Shown here: positions 7,034 through 14,960 of the stretch, piece after piece
Numbering within the stretch: position 1 is the first letter of the stretch
Layout of the letters: each line of letters opens with the position of its first letter
Source of the DNA: Aquilonibacter sp963703325
Lineage (GTDB): Bacteria; Vulcanimicrobiota; Vulcanimicrobiia; Vulcanimicrobiales; Vulcanimicrobiaceae
DNA: 64,000 nucleotides
Direction: 5' to 3'
Assembly (NCBI GenBank): GCA_963703325.1
Contig: OY969805.1
Span: 2,728,001-2,792,000 of the forward strand
Notes under the pieces: generated by a model
What the model saw: only the letters and a program-made list of their open reading frames with translations
Told to the model about the DNA's origin: nothing
Databases searched by the model: none
Translations under genes and position numbers: made by a program

Positions 7034-8632
7034 CTAAATGCGCACCACTCGCACCGCCGAGATTCCCTCGATCTTCCCGATATGCTCGGCAACAGCGCGT
7101 TGGATCTCGCGATCGACTTCAAGTACCATCATGGCCTCGCCGCCGCGCGCATTGCGAGCAACTTGCATGGTCGAGATGTTCACGTTCGCTTCGCCCAAGA
7201 TCGTGCCGATGCGTCCAACCATGCCCGGTACATCGCGATGGTGGGTAAAGAGCATCGTTCCTTGGGCGACCGCGTCGATTTCAAACCCGTCGATCTCCAC
7301 GATGCGCGGTCCGTGCGGAAGCACCGTGCCAACCAGACGATGATCGCCCGCCGCCACGACGAGCGCGCTACGAAACGGCGATGCGTCGGCCTCGCGTGAA
7401 ACCGCGACGCGCACGCCGATCTCGCGCGCGACGGCGCCGGCATTCACCAGCGTCACGCGCCGGTCGGTCACGAGCGGCAACGCGCCCGCTAACAGGGCAG
7501 CGACGAATGGATCGGCGTCGATACCTTCGAGTTCGCCTTGCAAGACGATCGCGATCTCTTGGCGGAGCGCGTCATCGAAGAGCTGCGGCAGCAGCGCGCC
7601 GAGTCGATGCGCGAGATCGGTGAACGCGCTCGCGCGCTCGGCATCCGCACCTCGCAGCATCGGAGCATTGACCGCGCCGCTCGCCGGCCGTCCGCCGAGC
7701 ACGCGCACCACGTCGCCCGCCAGCTCGAGCGCGATACGTTCGAGCGCTTCGTACGTCGAGCCGCCGAGATGCGGCGTGGCAATAACACGCTCGTGGCGAA
7801 GCAGCCGCGCCGACGCGGAGCCCGGCGGCGGCGGTTCTTCCGGCACGACGTCGATCGCGACCGCGCGGAGGTGCCCGCGATCGATCGCCTCGAGCAAGGC
7901 GTCGGCGTCAATCACCGCGCCGCGCGCGCAGTTGACCAGCACCGCATCGGTGCGCATGCGCGCAAGCGCACTGCGTTCGATCATTCCGCGCGTCTGCGCC
8001 GTGAGCGGCACGTGCAACGTCACGACGTCGGAACGTTCGAGCAACTCGTGGAATCCCAGCAAGTCGACGTTCAGCGCGCGTGCACGCGATGCGGCAAGGT
8101 ATGGGTCGTGCGCCACCACGGTCATGCCGAAAGCGGCCGCGCGCGCCGCAACGTTGCTGCCGATGCGTCCGAGTCCGATGATGCCGAGCGTTTTGCCGTA
8201 GAGCTCGTGCCCGACAAACGGTTTACGCTCCCATTTCCCGGCATGAACGCTGGCGTGCGCTTGCGGAACGTGGCGCATCGCGGCCAGCAGCAATGCAAAA
8301 GTTAGTTCGGTGGCAGCGAGCGTGTTGGCGCTTGGCGTATTGACCACCACGATGCCGGCCGCGGTCGCCGCGTCGACGTCGATCGCGTCGACCCCGACGC
8401 CGGCGCGTGCCACGACTTCCAGGTGGGGCGCGGCGGCGAGCAGCTGCGCGTCGACGCGTGTCTCGGAGCGAACGATCAGACCGCGCGCCTCGCGCAACGC
8501 CTCGTGCAGCGCCTCGCGGGGGCCGCCGACCACGGAAATGACCTCGGCGCCGGCCTCACGCAAAACGGCAACGCCGCGTTCGTCAAACGGCTCGGCGACG
8601 ACGACGCGACCAAGGGAATTCCGGGTGACCAT
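7034..8632 (-). CDS. serA: D-3-phosphoglycerate dehydrogenase
   Basis: SerA oxidises 3-phosphoglycerate to 3-phosphohydroxypyruvate with NAD, the first step of serine synthesis. The long 532-residue form is present: substrate domain, Rossmann motif GKTLGIIGLGRIGSNVA, catalytic segment LVNCARGAVIDADAL, His in TPHLGGST, then an intervening (ASB) domain and a C-terminal ACT domain starting near MLFTHHRDVPGMVGRIG, where serine feedback normally acts. ATG 8632 is chosen because family similarity starts just after it (GRVVVAEPFDERG); ATG 8689 upstream is possible. It is the first gene of the minus-strand operon. Confidence 0.92.
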   Translation of the reverse strand: MVTRNSLGRVVVAEPFDERGVAVLREAGAEVISVVGGPREALHEALREARGLIVRSETRVDAQLLAAAPHLEVVARAGVGVDAIDVDAATAAGIVVVNTPSANTLAATELTFALLLAAMRHVPQAHASVHAGKWERKPFVGHELYGKTLGIIGLGRIGSNVAARAAAFGMTVVAHDPYLAASRARALNVDLLGFHELLERSDVVTLHVPLTAQTRGMIERSALARMRTDAVLVNCARGAVIDADALLEAIDRGHLRAVAIDVVPEEPPPPGSASARLLRHERVIATPHLGGSTYEALERIALELAGDVVRVLGGRPASGAVNAPMLRGADAERASAFTDLAHRLGALLPQLFDDALRQEIAIVLQGELEGIDADPFVAALLAGALPLVTDRRVTLVNAGAVAREIGVRVAVSREADASPFRSALVVAAGDHRLVGTVLPHGPRIVEIDGFEIDAVAQGTMLFTHHRDVPGMVGRIGTILGEANVNISTMQVARNARGGEAMMVLEVDREIQRAVAEHIGKIEGISAVRVVRI

Positions 8633-8726
8633 CGCCGCAGCTTCGCCCGAGGGCTCGGCCTCCCTTGCGTCGTACGGGTTGCGTCTCATGTCTAAAAACG
8701 GCGACGTGCGGCTCGCGGTCCGCAAA

Positions 8727-9572
8727 ATGTACAAGCTCTATATCAATGGAGCATTCGTCCGTTCGGAATCCGGCCGAAGCGATCCACTCTGGGACGGCAA
8801 AGAGTTCGGCGCAAACATCGCGCGTGCGTCGCGTAAGGATGCGCGCGACGCCGTGGTTGCAGCGCGTAGCGCGCAACCGGGCTGGTGGAAAATGCCGGCA
8901 GCCACGCGCGGACTCATTTTATATCGCTTGGCCGAGATGATGGAAGCACGCCGCGGCGAGCTGACCGAGCGTATCCGCGAGGGCGCGGAGTGCTCGGAAT
9001 CCGAAGCCGAGCGCGAAGTCACAGCGGCAATCGATCGCACGGTGTGGTACGCCGGCTGGTGCGACAAATATGCCGCGCTCCTTTCGACGCGCAATCCCGT
9101 CGGCGGTCCGCATTTCAACTTCTCGAGCGCTGAGCCGATGGGCGTGGTGGTCGTCTGCGCTCCCGATCGGCCGGCGCTGCTCGGTCTCGTTTCGGTGATC
9201 CTACCGCCGGTCGTTGCGGGCAACGCCGTCGTCGTCGTGGCTTCCGAATTCGATCCGCGCACGGCAATCGTCTTTGCCGAGGCGCTGGCCACAAGCGACA
9301 TTCCGGCCGGTGTGGTAAATGTTTTGAGCGGATACCGCGCCGAGATCGCGCCGGTGATGGCCAAACACATGGACGTCAACGCAATCGTCGTCCCGCGCGG
9401 CGACCCGCAGTTGCGCGATACGGTCGAGCGTGAATCCGCCGAAAACGTCAAGCGCGTGCGGCTCTATCCGATGCGCTCGCGCGAGGAATGGTTTGCGCCG
9501 AGCGCGCAGAGTCTCGACGACATCGCCGGATTCTGCGAGATCAAGACGATTTGGCACCCCGCCGGGGTCTAA
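8727..9572 (+). CDS. Short aldehyde-dehydrogenase-like protein
   Basis: This encodes 281 residues resembling the N-terminal, cofactor-binding part of the aldehyde dehydrogenase superfamily: YINGAFVRSESGR at the start, ARSAQPGWWKMPAATRG, EPMGVVVVCAPDRPALLGL, then PPVVAGNAVVVVASE and SDIPAGVVNVLSGY. Full enzymes are about 480-500 residues and continue into a catalytic domain with the nucleophilic Cys. That region is absent, and the protein ends 30-40 residues after a segment that should lead into it. It is probably non-catalytic or a partner subunit. ATG 8727 is used; ATG 8688, in frame, is an alternative. It is immediately followed by the class II aldolase gene. Confidence 0.7.
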   Translation: MYKLYINGAFVRSESGRSDPLWDGKEFGANIARASRKDARDAVVAARSAQPGWWKMPAATRGLILYRLAEMMEARRGELTERIREGAECSESEAEREVTAAIDRTVWYAGWCDKYAALLSTRNPVGGPHFNFSSAEPMGVVVVCAPDRPALLGLVSVILPPVVAGNAVVVVASEFDPRTAIVFAEALATSDIPAGVVNVLSGYRAEIAPVMAKHMDVNAIVVPRGDPQLRDTVERESAENVKRVRLYPMRSREEWFAPSAQSLDDIAGFCEIKTIWHPAGV

Positions 9573-9598
9573 GCGAAGCTCGTGCCCGAGAGGCGCTC

Positions 9599-10153
9599 GT
9601 GCGATGCGGGCGCCGGCTGTGGAAACGTCGTTTGGTCACCGGATCGAGCGGGAACCTCAGTTATCGAATGAAGGACGGCACGCTGCTGGTCACACCCTCG
9701 GCGCGCTCGATCGGCGATCTCGATCCCGGCGACCTCGTCGCCCTCGATCCCGACGGCACGCCACGCGATCCATCGGCACGACCCACCAGCGAATTACCGC
9801 TGCACCTGGCCGCCTACCGGGTACGCCCGGATATCATGTGCCTCGTGCATACCCATCCCACAATGTGCGTGGTTTGGTCAAAGACGGGCGCTCTTTTCCC
9901 ACGAGATACCGTAGGCGCAAGTGAAACGCTGCGACGCGCTGCCTGGACCCCTTACTATAAGAACGGCAGCGAAGCGCTCGCGCACGTGTGCGCCGAGCAG
10001 TTCGCGCAGGGCGTCGACGTCGTCATGATGGAGCGCCACGGGCTCTCGGTGGTCGCAGACGATCTCGATGATGCCTTTCTTCAAACCGATCTTGCCGAGG
10101 AAGCAGCCCGCATCGCGTGCTATTGGCATCTGCTGGAGGGTGTGGGTCGTTGA
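9599..10153 (+). CDS. Class II aldolase/adducin-family protein
   Basis: This encodes 184 residues. LVTGSSGNLSYR, LLVTPSA, PTSELPLHLAAYR and the metal-binding VHTHPT (His-x-His) are the family motifs, followed by MMERHGLSVVADDL carrying the third His. Such enzymes act on fuculose-, ribulose- or rhamnulose-phosphate, or on methylthioribulose phosphate; the substrate cannot be told. GTG 9599 is preferred because GAGAGG (9588-9593) is 5 nt upstream; TTG 9551, overlapping the previous gene, is possible. It forms a unit with the short aldehyde-dehydrogenase-like gene before it and overlaps the EAL gene after it. Confidence 0.8.
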   Translation: MRCGRRLWKRRLVTGSSGNLSYRMKDGTLLVTPSARSIGDLDPGDLVALDPDGTPRDPSARPTSELPLHLAAYRVRPDIMCLVHTHPTMCVVWSKTGALFPRDTVGASETLRRAAWTPYYKNGSEALAHVCAEQFAQGVDVVMMERHGLSVVADDLDDAFLQTDLAEEAARIACYWHLLEGVGR

Positions 10154-10929
10154 GCTATCGTCTCCCGGCGCATCAGCGATTATCGAATGCGCTCAGTTAC
10201 GGCGAGTTTCGGATCTTCTATCAGCCGGTGGTATCGCTCGCAAGCGGTGCTATCGTCGGTCTGGAAGCGCTGTGCCGCTGGCCGCAACGTGACGCGACCT
10301 TCGCGTCGCCGGAAACCTTCATCACCCAGGCGGAAACCTCCGGATTCATCGTGCAACTCGGCGAGTGGGTGATGCGCAACGCGATCGATCAGGTGAGCCA
10401 GTGGCAAGGCCTACACGATATAAATCTCAACGTTGCCGTCAATCTATCGGGCCGCCAGTTTCTTCATCACGGACTGATGCGCTCGATCGAAGATGCGATT
10501 CGGCACGCGCGGCTGCGGCCGAACACGCTGGAGTTCGAGATCACGGAGAGCGTCGCAATGCATAACGCTGAGGACTCTATCGGCATCATGCGTCAGCTCA
10601 AAGGATTGGGCGTACAACTCGCGCTCGATGATTTCGGCACCGGCTATTCGTCGCTCTCATATCTCAAGCGACTCCCGATCGACAAATTGAAAATCGACAA
10701 ATCGTTCGTCAGCGACATTCCTGACGACGCTAACGACCTGGCGATCGTCTCGGCCATCATCGCGATGGCCCACGCCCTGGGCATATCTGTCCAGGCCGAA
10801 GGCGTCGAGACGCAGGCACAAGCGGAATTTCTGGCCGAGTGCGGCTGCGAATTCGCCCAGGGGTTTCTTTTCGGCCGTCCGCTGCCGGCGGATGACTTTG
10901 CCTCGCTGCTCGCCCACCCGCCAACATAA
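10150..10929 (+). CDS. EAL-domain cyclic-di-GMP phosphodiesterase
   Basis: This encodes 259 residues made of one EAL domain and nothing else. EALCRW, NLSGRQF, EFEITES, DDFGTGYSSL, KIDKSFV, QAEGVET and QGFLFGRP are all present, so every metal-binding and catalytic residue of an active c-di-GMP phosphodiesterase is retained. No sensor domain or membrane segment is seen. The TTG start overlaps the preceding stop as TTGA, with GGAGGG (10135-10140) 9 nt upstream; family similarity begins soon after. A diguanylate cyclase is encoded elsewhere in the window (49136-50260). Confidence 0.9.
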   Translation: MSYRLPAHQRLSNALSYGEFRIFYQPVVSLASGAIVGLEALCRWPQRDATFASPETFITQAETSGFIVQLGEWVMRNAIDQVSQWQGLHDINLNVAVNLSGRQFLHHGLMRSIEDAIRHARLRPNTLEFEITESVAMHNAEDSIGIMRQLKGLGVQLALDDFGTGYSSLSYLKRLPIDKLKIDKSFVSDIPDDANDLAIVSAIIAMAHALGISVQAEGVETQAQAEFLAECGCEFAQGFLFGRPLPADDFASLLAHPPT

Positions 10930-10935
10930 TCGAAA

Positions 10936-11022
10936 CTTTACAAATCTTTGTCCCGAAGCGCTCGGGCTTGCGGAGGCCACGGTCCGGATGCAAGTAAAGG
11001 GACCCCTCGGCGGGGTCTTTAC
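10936..11022 (+). promoter_or_regulatory. Candidate attenuator/structured leader with competing stems
   Basis: Between the EAL gene and the lipoprotein gene the DNA is full of complementary segments. GACCCC-TCGGC-GGGGTC (11001-11017) forms a terminator-like hairpin that can be extended by GTAAAG (10994-10999) pairing with CTTTAC (11017-11022). The same GTAAAG can pair with an identical CTTTAC at 10936-10941, and GTCCC (10950-10954) can pair with GGGAC (10999-11003), which would break the terminator. CCCGA/TCGGG and CTTGC/GCAAG hairpins lie between. This is the layout of an attenuator or riboswitch, but it could also be the plain terminator of the EAL gene. Confidence 0.45.
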
Positions 11023-11046
11023 TCTTTCTCTAGGGAGCTTTTAGCT

Positions 11047-11694
11047 ATGGCGTGGGACCGTCCGTTCCGGGTTCTTGTAAGTGCCGCGGCGATTGCCGCA
11101 TTGGCGGCTTGCGGTGGCGGCATGTCCAACATCGCTCCGACCGCGGGCACCGGAGCCGCAAATGCCGCGCTTCCAGCTCCGCCAAAGGAGCTGCAGATCA
11201 CGCAGGCGCCCACGGCGGCGATTAAACAGATCGATGCGGCAAAGGGTCGCGACGATATCAATCTGGGACAATGGATTTATGAAGAGCCGCTCGCGGTCAC
11301 CGCAAACGAGTCGCTGACCAACGTTTGGTTTGCGCCGTGTACAGCGCAGCCGACGCCGCTTCTCGGGTTCTGGTATCTGGCGCTCACGAGTACCACCGTC
11401 GCTCAGCAGCCGGTGACGATCCCCGCCTGCAAGCTCACGAAGGGCCAGTCGGCTGCGAACTTCTACATCGTCGAGGTCGACGTCAGCTTGTCGGGTGTCG
11501 CAATCACGCCGCTGTCGAATCCGGCTGTCGTCGATGGGAATGGCGAGTGGACGTTCTACGCCAACGCAAAAATCTACGACTTCGCCGCCGACAACATCTA
11601 CGCGTTCTGGGTCGCGCAATCGACGGCGCCTCCAAGCACGCCGTCTCCCACGCTGACCCCAGCCACCGGCGGAACCGATCCGGGCTCTGTATAG
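11047..11694 (+). CDS. Secreted lipoprotein of unknown function
   Basis: This encodes 215 residues. The signal peptide ends in the lipobox ALAAC followed by GGG, so it is lipid-anchored. The mature part contains NVWFAPCTAQPTPLLGFWYL and a second Cys in TIPACKLTKGQ, which may form a disulfide, and ends in a Pro/Thr/Ser-rich tail. ATG 11047 has AGGGAG (11032-11037) 9 nt upstream; the reading frame is open back to 10948, but that part covers the structured leader. It is not recognisable as a known domain. Confidence 0.75.
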   Translation: MAWDRPFRVLVSAAAIAALAACGGGMSNIAPTAGTGAANAALPAPPKELQITQAPTAAIKQIDAAKGRDDINLGQWIYEEPLAVTANESLTNVWFAPCTAQPTPLLGFWYLALTSTTVAQQPVTIPACKLTKGQSAANFYIVEVDVSLSGVAITPLSNPAVVDGNGEWTFYANAKIYDFAADNIYAFWVAQSTAPPSTPSPTLTPATGGTDPGSV

Positions 11695-11807
11695 CCGAGG
11701 CCAGGACTCGCCTTCACTCTCCGCTAACCGGAATGCGCCACCGTGAGGGTCGCGCGCCGGGTTTTTAGCGCAGGATGCGCGGTGCGGCGAAGCCGCAAAA
11801 ACCCTAT

Positions 11808-11894
11808 GGAGGGGTGGTTGAGCGGTTGAAGGCACTCGCTTGGAAAGCGAGCAGACGTGAAAGCGTCTCGAGGGTTCGAATCCCTCCCCCTCCG
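11808..11894 (+). tRNA. tRNA-Ser (anticodon GGA)
   Basis: The acceptor stem GGAGGGG (11808-11814) pairs with CCCCTCC (11887-11893), followed by discriminator G. The anticodon stem is CTCGC/GCGAG with loop TTGGAAA, giving anticodon GGA. A long variable arm (AGACG...CGTCT) is typical of serine tRNAs, and the T-loop GGGTTCGAATCCC is complete. CCA is not encoded. It is 87 nt long. Confidence 0.97.
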
Positions 11895-11900
11895 AATTGC

Positions 11901-11915
11901 CCGGCCTTCGGCCGG
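11901..11915 (+). terminator. GC hairpin just after tRNA-Ser
   Basis: CCGGCC and GGCCGG are separated by TTC, 7 nt after the tRNA. There is no T-run, so it would be a weak intrinsic terminator or a processing stem. A second small hairpin, CCCGCA/TGCGGG, lies about 30 nt further on. Confidence 0.3.
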
Positions 11916-11996
11916 ACGCACATCCTGTGCTGCAATTTCACCGCCCGCATCGTGCGGGTGCCGTGTGACCGCCGCTCACGGCAACTCTGCCGATAG

Positions 11997-12305
11997 CTAT
12001 GGATTATGACGCGCGGTGAGCACCCATTGGCCGCTAACCATTTGCCAGTGATCGACCGTGACTTCGTTGTGGCCGTGAATGCCGACATATTCGGCGCGAA
12101 CGTATAAGCCGTCCGGATGTGAGTCGATCCGCTGCACGATGACGGTCAGCGGATCGTATTCGAAGCTCGTAAGCTTGAACTTCGCGGCATCGTTGAAGCG
12201 CCGCGAGAGCACGCTTCGCTCTTGCGTGGGGTCGTGCGTGACGGCGTTGCTCAGCTGCGCATAGCGCTGAGAAATAGTCGACTGGACATCCATGGAAACA
12301 GGCAT
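11997..12305 (-). CDS. Small protein, possibly NTF2/SnoaL-like
   Basis: This encodes 102 residues, soluble and without a signal peptide. The pattern of an N-terminal helix (ISQRYAQLSNAV), then HPDGLYVRAEYVG and VDHWQMVSGQWVLTARH, looks like the helix plus curved sheet of NTF2-like proteins, where a final Trp-containing strand describes the measured phenotype or ligand pocket. This is weak, fold-level similarity only. ATG 12305 has GGAGG 10 nt upstream; ATG 12293 is possible. It is divergent from the gene at 12335, from which it is separated by 29 nt. Confidence 0.5.
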   Translation of the reverse strand: MPVSMDVQSTISQRYAQLSNAVTHDPTQERSVLSRRFNDAAKFKLTSFEYDPLTVIVQRIDSHPDGLYVRAEYVGIHGHNEVTVDHWQMVSGQWVLTARHNP

Positions 12306-12334
12306 CTGGCCGCGGCCTCCGTACGATTTCGTGT

Positions 12335-13180
12335 ATGGCACGGATACTGTTGCAGACGACGATTCCCTACACGCAGGACGACTGGCACGTGGGACGCTTT
12401 TCGCTACTGCGTGACGAGCTGACAGCGGCCGGCCATATCGTTACCTCCCGGAATCGCGAACCCGACGAACAGAGCAACGATCCGGTGCTTTCGGGCTTGG
12501 CTTCGAGTGCATTCGATCAGCTCTGGCTGCTGGGCGTTGACACCGGCGCCGGATTGTCGCGGGCGGATATCACCGGCATCATGGCCTTGCGCGAGCGCGG
12601 CGGCGGCGTGCTAACTGCGCGCGACCATGCAGATCTTGGGGCGTGCATCCGCAATCTCGGGACGCTCGGCACAATCAATCATTTTCACAACTACAATCCC
12701 GAAGACGAGCCCGAGCGTCGCCAGCAAGACGATCAAGACGATCCCGACATCGCGTGGCCGAACTATCACTCCGGCGCCAACGGCGATTACCAGCACATTG
12801 AGGTCATCGAGCCGGTGCATGAAATTCTTCGTTCCGATCGTGCGCCAAACGGAGTCATCGAATTCTTTCCCGCGCATCCGCACGAAGGCGCTGTCGGTGC
12901 GCCGGCCGGCGATACACATGCGCGCGTGATCGCCCGCGGGCGCAGCATGCAGAGCGGTCGCGCCTTCAATACCGCGGTCGTTATCGAAGGCGAACCCGGG
13001 CGTGCAATCGCCGAATCGACCTTCCATCATTTTTGCGATCTGAATTGGGATCCGGATCGGGGCGCGCCGTCGTTCGTTACCGATAAATCCGGGGATGAAA
13101 TGAAACGCGATCCGCAGCGGTTCGCAATCTTCAAAGACTACGTTCGCAATATCGCGCGCTGGCTCACCAAATCAGAATGA
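12335..13180 (+). CDS. Conserved hypothetical protein, ThuA/amidotransferase-like fold suspected
   Basis: This encodes 281 residues from ATG 12335, with no signal peptide. ARILLQTTIPYTQDDWHVGRF at the start, then FDQLWLLGVDTGAGLSRADI and MALRERGGGVLTARDHADLG, resemble the alternating strands and helices of class I amidotransferase or ThuA-like folds, where a Gly-rich turn follows the LRERGGG helix. There are many His and Asp residues (INHFHNYNPEDEPERR, NYHSGANGDYQHIE), so metal binding is possible. No canonical catalytic triad is evident. I cannot assign a function. Confidence 0.65.
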   Translation: MARILLQTTIPYTQDDWHVGRFSLLRDELTAAGHIVTSRNREPDEQSNDPVLSGLASSAFDQLWLLGVDTGAGLSRADITGIMALRERGGGVLTARDHADLGACIRNLGTLGTINHFHNYNPEDEPERRQQDDQDDPDIAWPNYHSGANGDYQHIEVIEPVHEILRSDRAPNGVIEFFPAHPHEGAVGAPAGDTHARVIARGRSMQSGRAFNTAVVIEGEPGRAIAESTFHHFCDLNWDPDRGAPSFVTDKSGDEMKRDPQRFAIFKDYVRNIARWLTKSE

Positions 13181-14960
13181 CGAGCCCGTTGCCGGTTTGC
13201 ACGCCGGATGTGGTTGAAGCCGACGTTGCACCGGGATCGATAAAGGACGAGCCTCCGCCGCCACCGCCGGTCTGCGAGCCACCACCGCCGCCATAGTAGC
13301 CGCCGCCACCGCCGCCGCCCGAGCTACTGGGATCAGCGTAGCCGCCGTAGCCAAGCCCTCCAGGTTCCGCGCTGCCAAGTCCGGTGAACGCGGAGCCGCC
13401 TGCGCTCTGGGTGCCGCCGCCGCCGGGATCGCCGCCGCCGGGGCCGCCTGAGCCGGCCGAGCCCGTGGCACCGCCGCCATTTCCCCCCGTTGTGCCCGGG
13501 GCGGGCCCGCTACCACCACCGCCCCCCGCGACGATCGCGCGGTTGGCGAAGATGTTGCTCCCGATGCGTACGTCGGATGCGCCGCCGCCGCCACCACCGC
13601 TGGAAACGCCCGCACCGCCGCCGTTGAAGCCGCCCGACGTACCCGAACCTTGTCCGCCGACGTACGCGTAAAAAGTTTGGCTAGCACTCAACAACGCGAG
13701 CGTCAACGCGAGCGTCCCCTGCGCTTCGCCACCATTCCCGCCCGAAGTGAAAGCCGCTGCACCCTGCGCCCCGTAGGCCGTCATGGCGATGCTTGTGACT
13801 CCGGGCGGAATAACGATCGACTGCGGCACGCCCGTGAAAGTGAACTGCGTGTATGCGAGGGTGGCGGTTTGCATTTGTCCGCTGCCGTCGGCGAGCGTTA
13901 GCGTGCACGTGCCTGCCGTCGGCGCGCCCACCACCGTTGCGGTAAATGACGTTCCACTGGCCGGAGCGACGCTCGCAATGCTGCTGCAGCCGCTCGCAGG
14001 TGTAGCCGCGAACGATTGGTTGTACGGCGCGTTGGTCCAACCAGCTTCACTCGCGCTGAACGTCCCGCTCGAGCCCACGCCGCTGGTGGCGTAGAGGTCG
14101 ACGCCGGCAAAGTTGGGATTCTGCGCATCCGATGTGGTGATCGTGATCGGCTGTAACACGGGTGCGAACGGAACACTGCCGGTCGCGTTCTTCGTTGCCG
14201 CCGTAATCGTTGCCGGTGCGATCGCAAGTCCGCTGTACGTTACCGTCGCGCTGTCGTTGGAACTGAGCAACTCGTTCGCCGGCGGATTGTCGCTGCCGCT
14301 CGTCGCGATTGTTGTCGCGCCGCTGGTATCGCTGTCGGAGAGCGTCACTGCGTTGGCGTAGGTTCCCATGATCGTGTTGCCGTCGCCGTCGAACGCCGTC
14401 ACCGAGAGCGCCATCGTCGTAGGAACCCCGGCGCTCGGTGCTTTCCCCGAAAAGCTTAGCGAAAATCGCGCGGGCACGCCGTTGAGCGTCACGTCCTCAT
14501 TGTTGGCTTGTCCCGCGGCAATCGCATAGGTTGGTGTCGCCGTCGCGATGAGATTCCCGCTCGCGTTCGGTTCGTCGTACGCGGTAAGGGTAAACGTGTC
14601 GCTTCCCGGCGGAACGCTCGGTCCATAGACGGTGCAGGGACACGCCGTGATGGTAAGGTTCGTCGTGACGCTTAGCGGCGTGCTCGTCGACGGCGCGTTG
14701 CCGTTGACCGAATCGAGCGTGATCTGTACGGATGCAATATCGGCCGTAACATACAGTGGGTGATGCGCGGCATTCGTTGAGCTGGGCGGCGGCGGCAAGA
14801 AGGTGAAGCTCTCGCGCACGAGATTTGCGCCGCCGCTCTGCGGGGGCGTTGGGCTCACTGCAACAGTCGGATTCGGTCCTACGTTTGGCGCCATCCCGCG
14901 GCCTGAACACGTCACTAGTGTGAGCGTGCAAACCAAGGCCGCAAGGCACCGTACTATCAC
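13164..14960 (-). CDS. Secreted Ig-like protein with glycine-rich C-terminal domain
   Basis: This encodes 598 residues. A short signal peptide (VCTLTLVTCSG) is compatible with a lipobox. Residues ~60-250 carry the same module pair as the 299 and 42155 proteins: VQITLDSVNG, then VTAFDGDGNTIMGTY and TLSDSDTSG. From about residue 390 a strand-rich segment (FTFTGVPQSIVIPPGVTS) leads into ~190 residues of glycine runs, as in the ALK-type glycine-rich domain. GTG 14960 overlaps the upstream stop as GTGA, indicating translational coupling; the frame open further upstream is a shadow. Likely a surface or matrix protein; its ligand is unknown. The last ~17 nt overlap the convergent 12335 gene. Confidence 0.75.
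   Translation of the reverse strand: MIVRCLAALVCTLTLVTCSGRGMAPNVGPNPTVAVSPTPPQSGGANLVRESFTFLPPPPSSTNAAHHPLYVTADIASVQITLDSVNGNAPSTSTPLSVTTNLTITACPCTVYGPSVPPGSDTFTLTAYDEPNASGNLIATATPTYAIAAGQANNEDVTLNGVPARFSLSFSGKAPSAGVPTTMALSVTAFDGDGNTIMGTYANAVTLSDSDTSGATTIATSGSDNPPANELLSSNDSATVTYSGLAIAPATITAATKNATGSVPFAPVLQPITITTSDAQNPNFAGVDLYATSGVGSSGTFSASEAGWTNAPYNQSFAATPASGCSSIASVAPASGTSFTATVVGAPTAGTCTLTLADGSGQMQTATLAYTQFTFTGVPQSIVIPPGVTSIAMTAYGAQGAAAFTSGGNGGEAQGTLALTLALLSASQTFYAYVGGQGSGTSGGFNGGGAGVSSGGGGGGASDVRIGSNIFANRAIVAGGGGGSGPAPGTTGGNGGGATGSAGSGGPGGGDPGGGGTQSAGGSAFTGLGSAEPGGLGYGGYADPSSSGGGGGGGYYGGGGGSQTGGGGGGSSFIDPGATSASTTSGVQTGNGLVILIW

Noticed and set aside
10930..11046. c-di-GMP riboswitch next to the EAL gene.
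   Set aside because: The conserved GEMM core sequences are absent; only generic competing stems are visible.
11775..12088. Short frames on both strands across tRNA-Ser.
   Set aside because: They run through the tRNA gene and have no ribosome-binding site.
13384..13671. Proline-rich plus-strand frame.
   Set aside because: It is the complement of the glycine-rich coding sequence.
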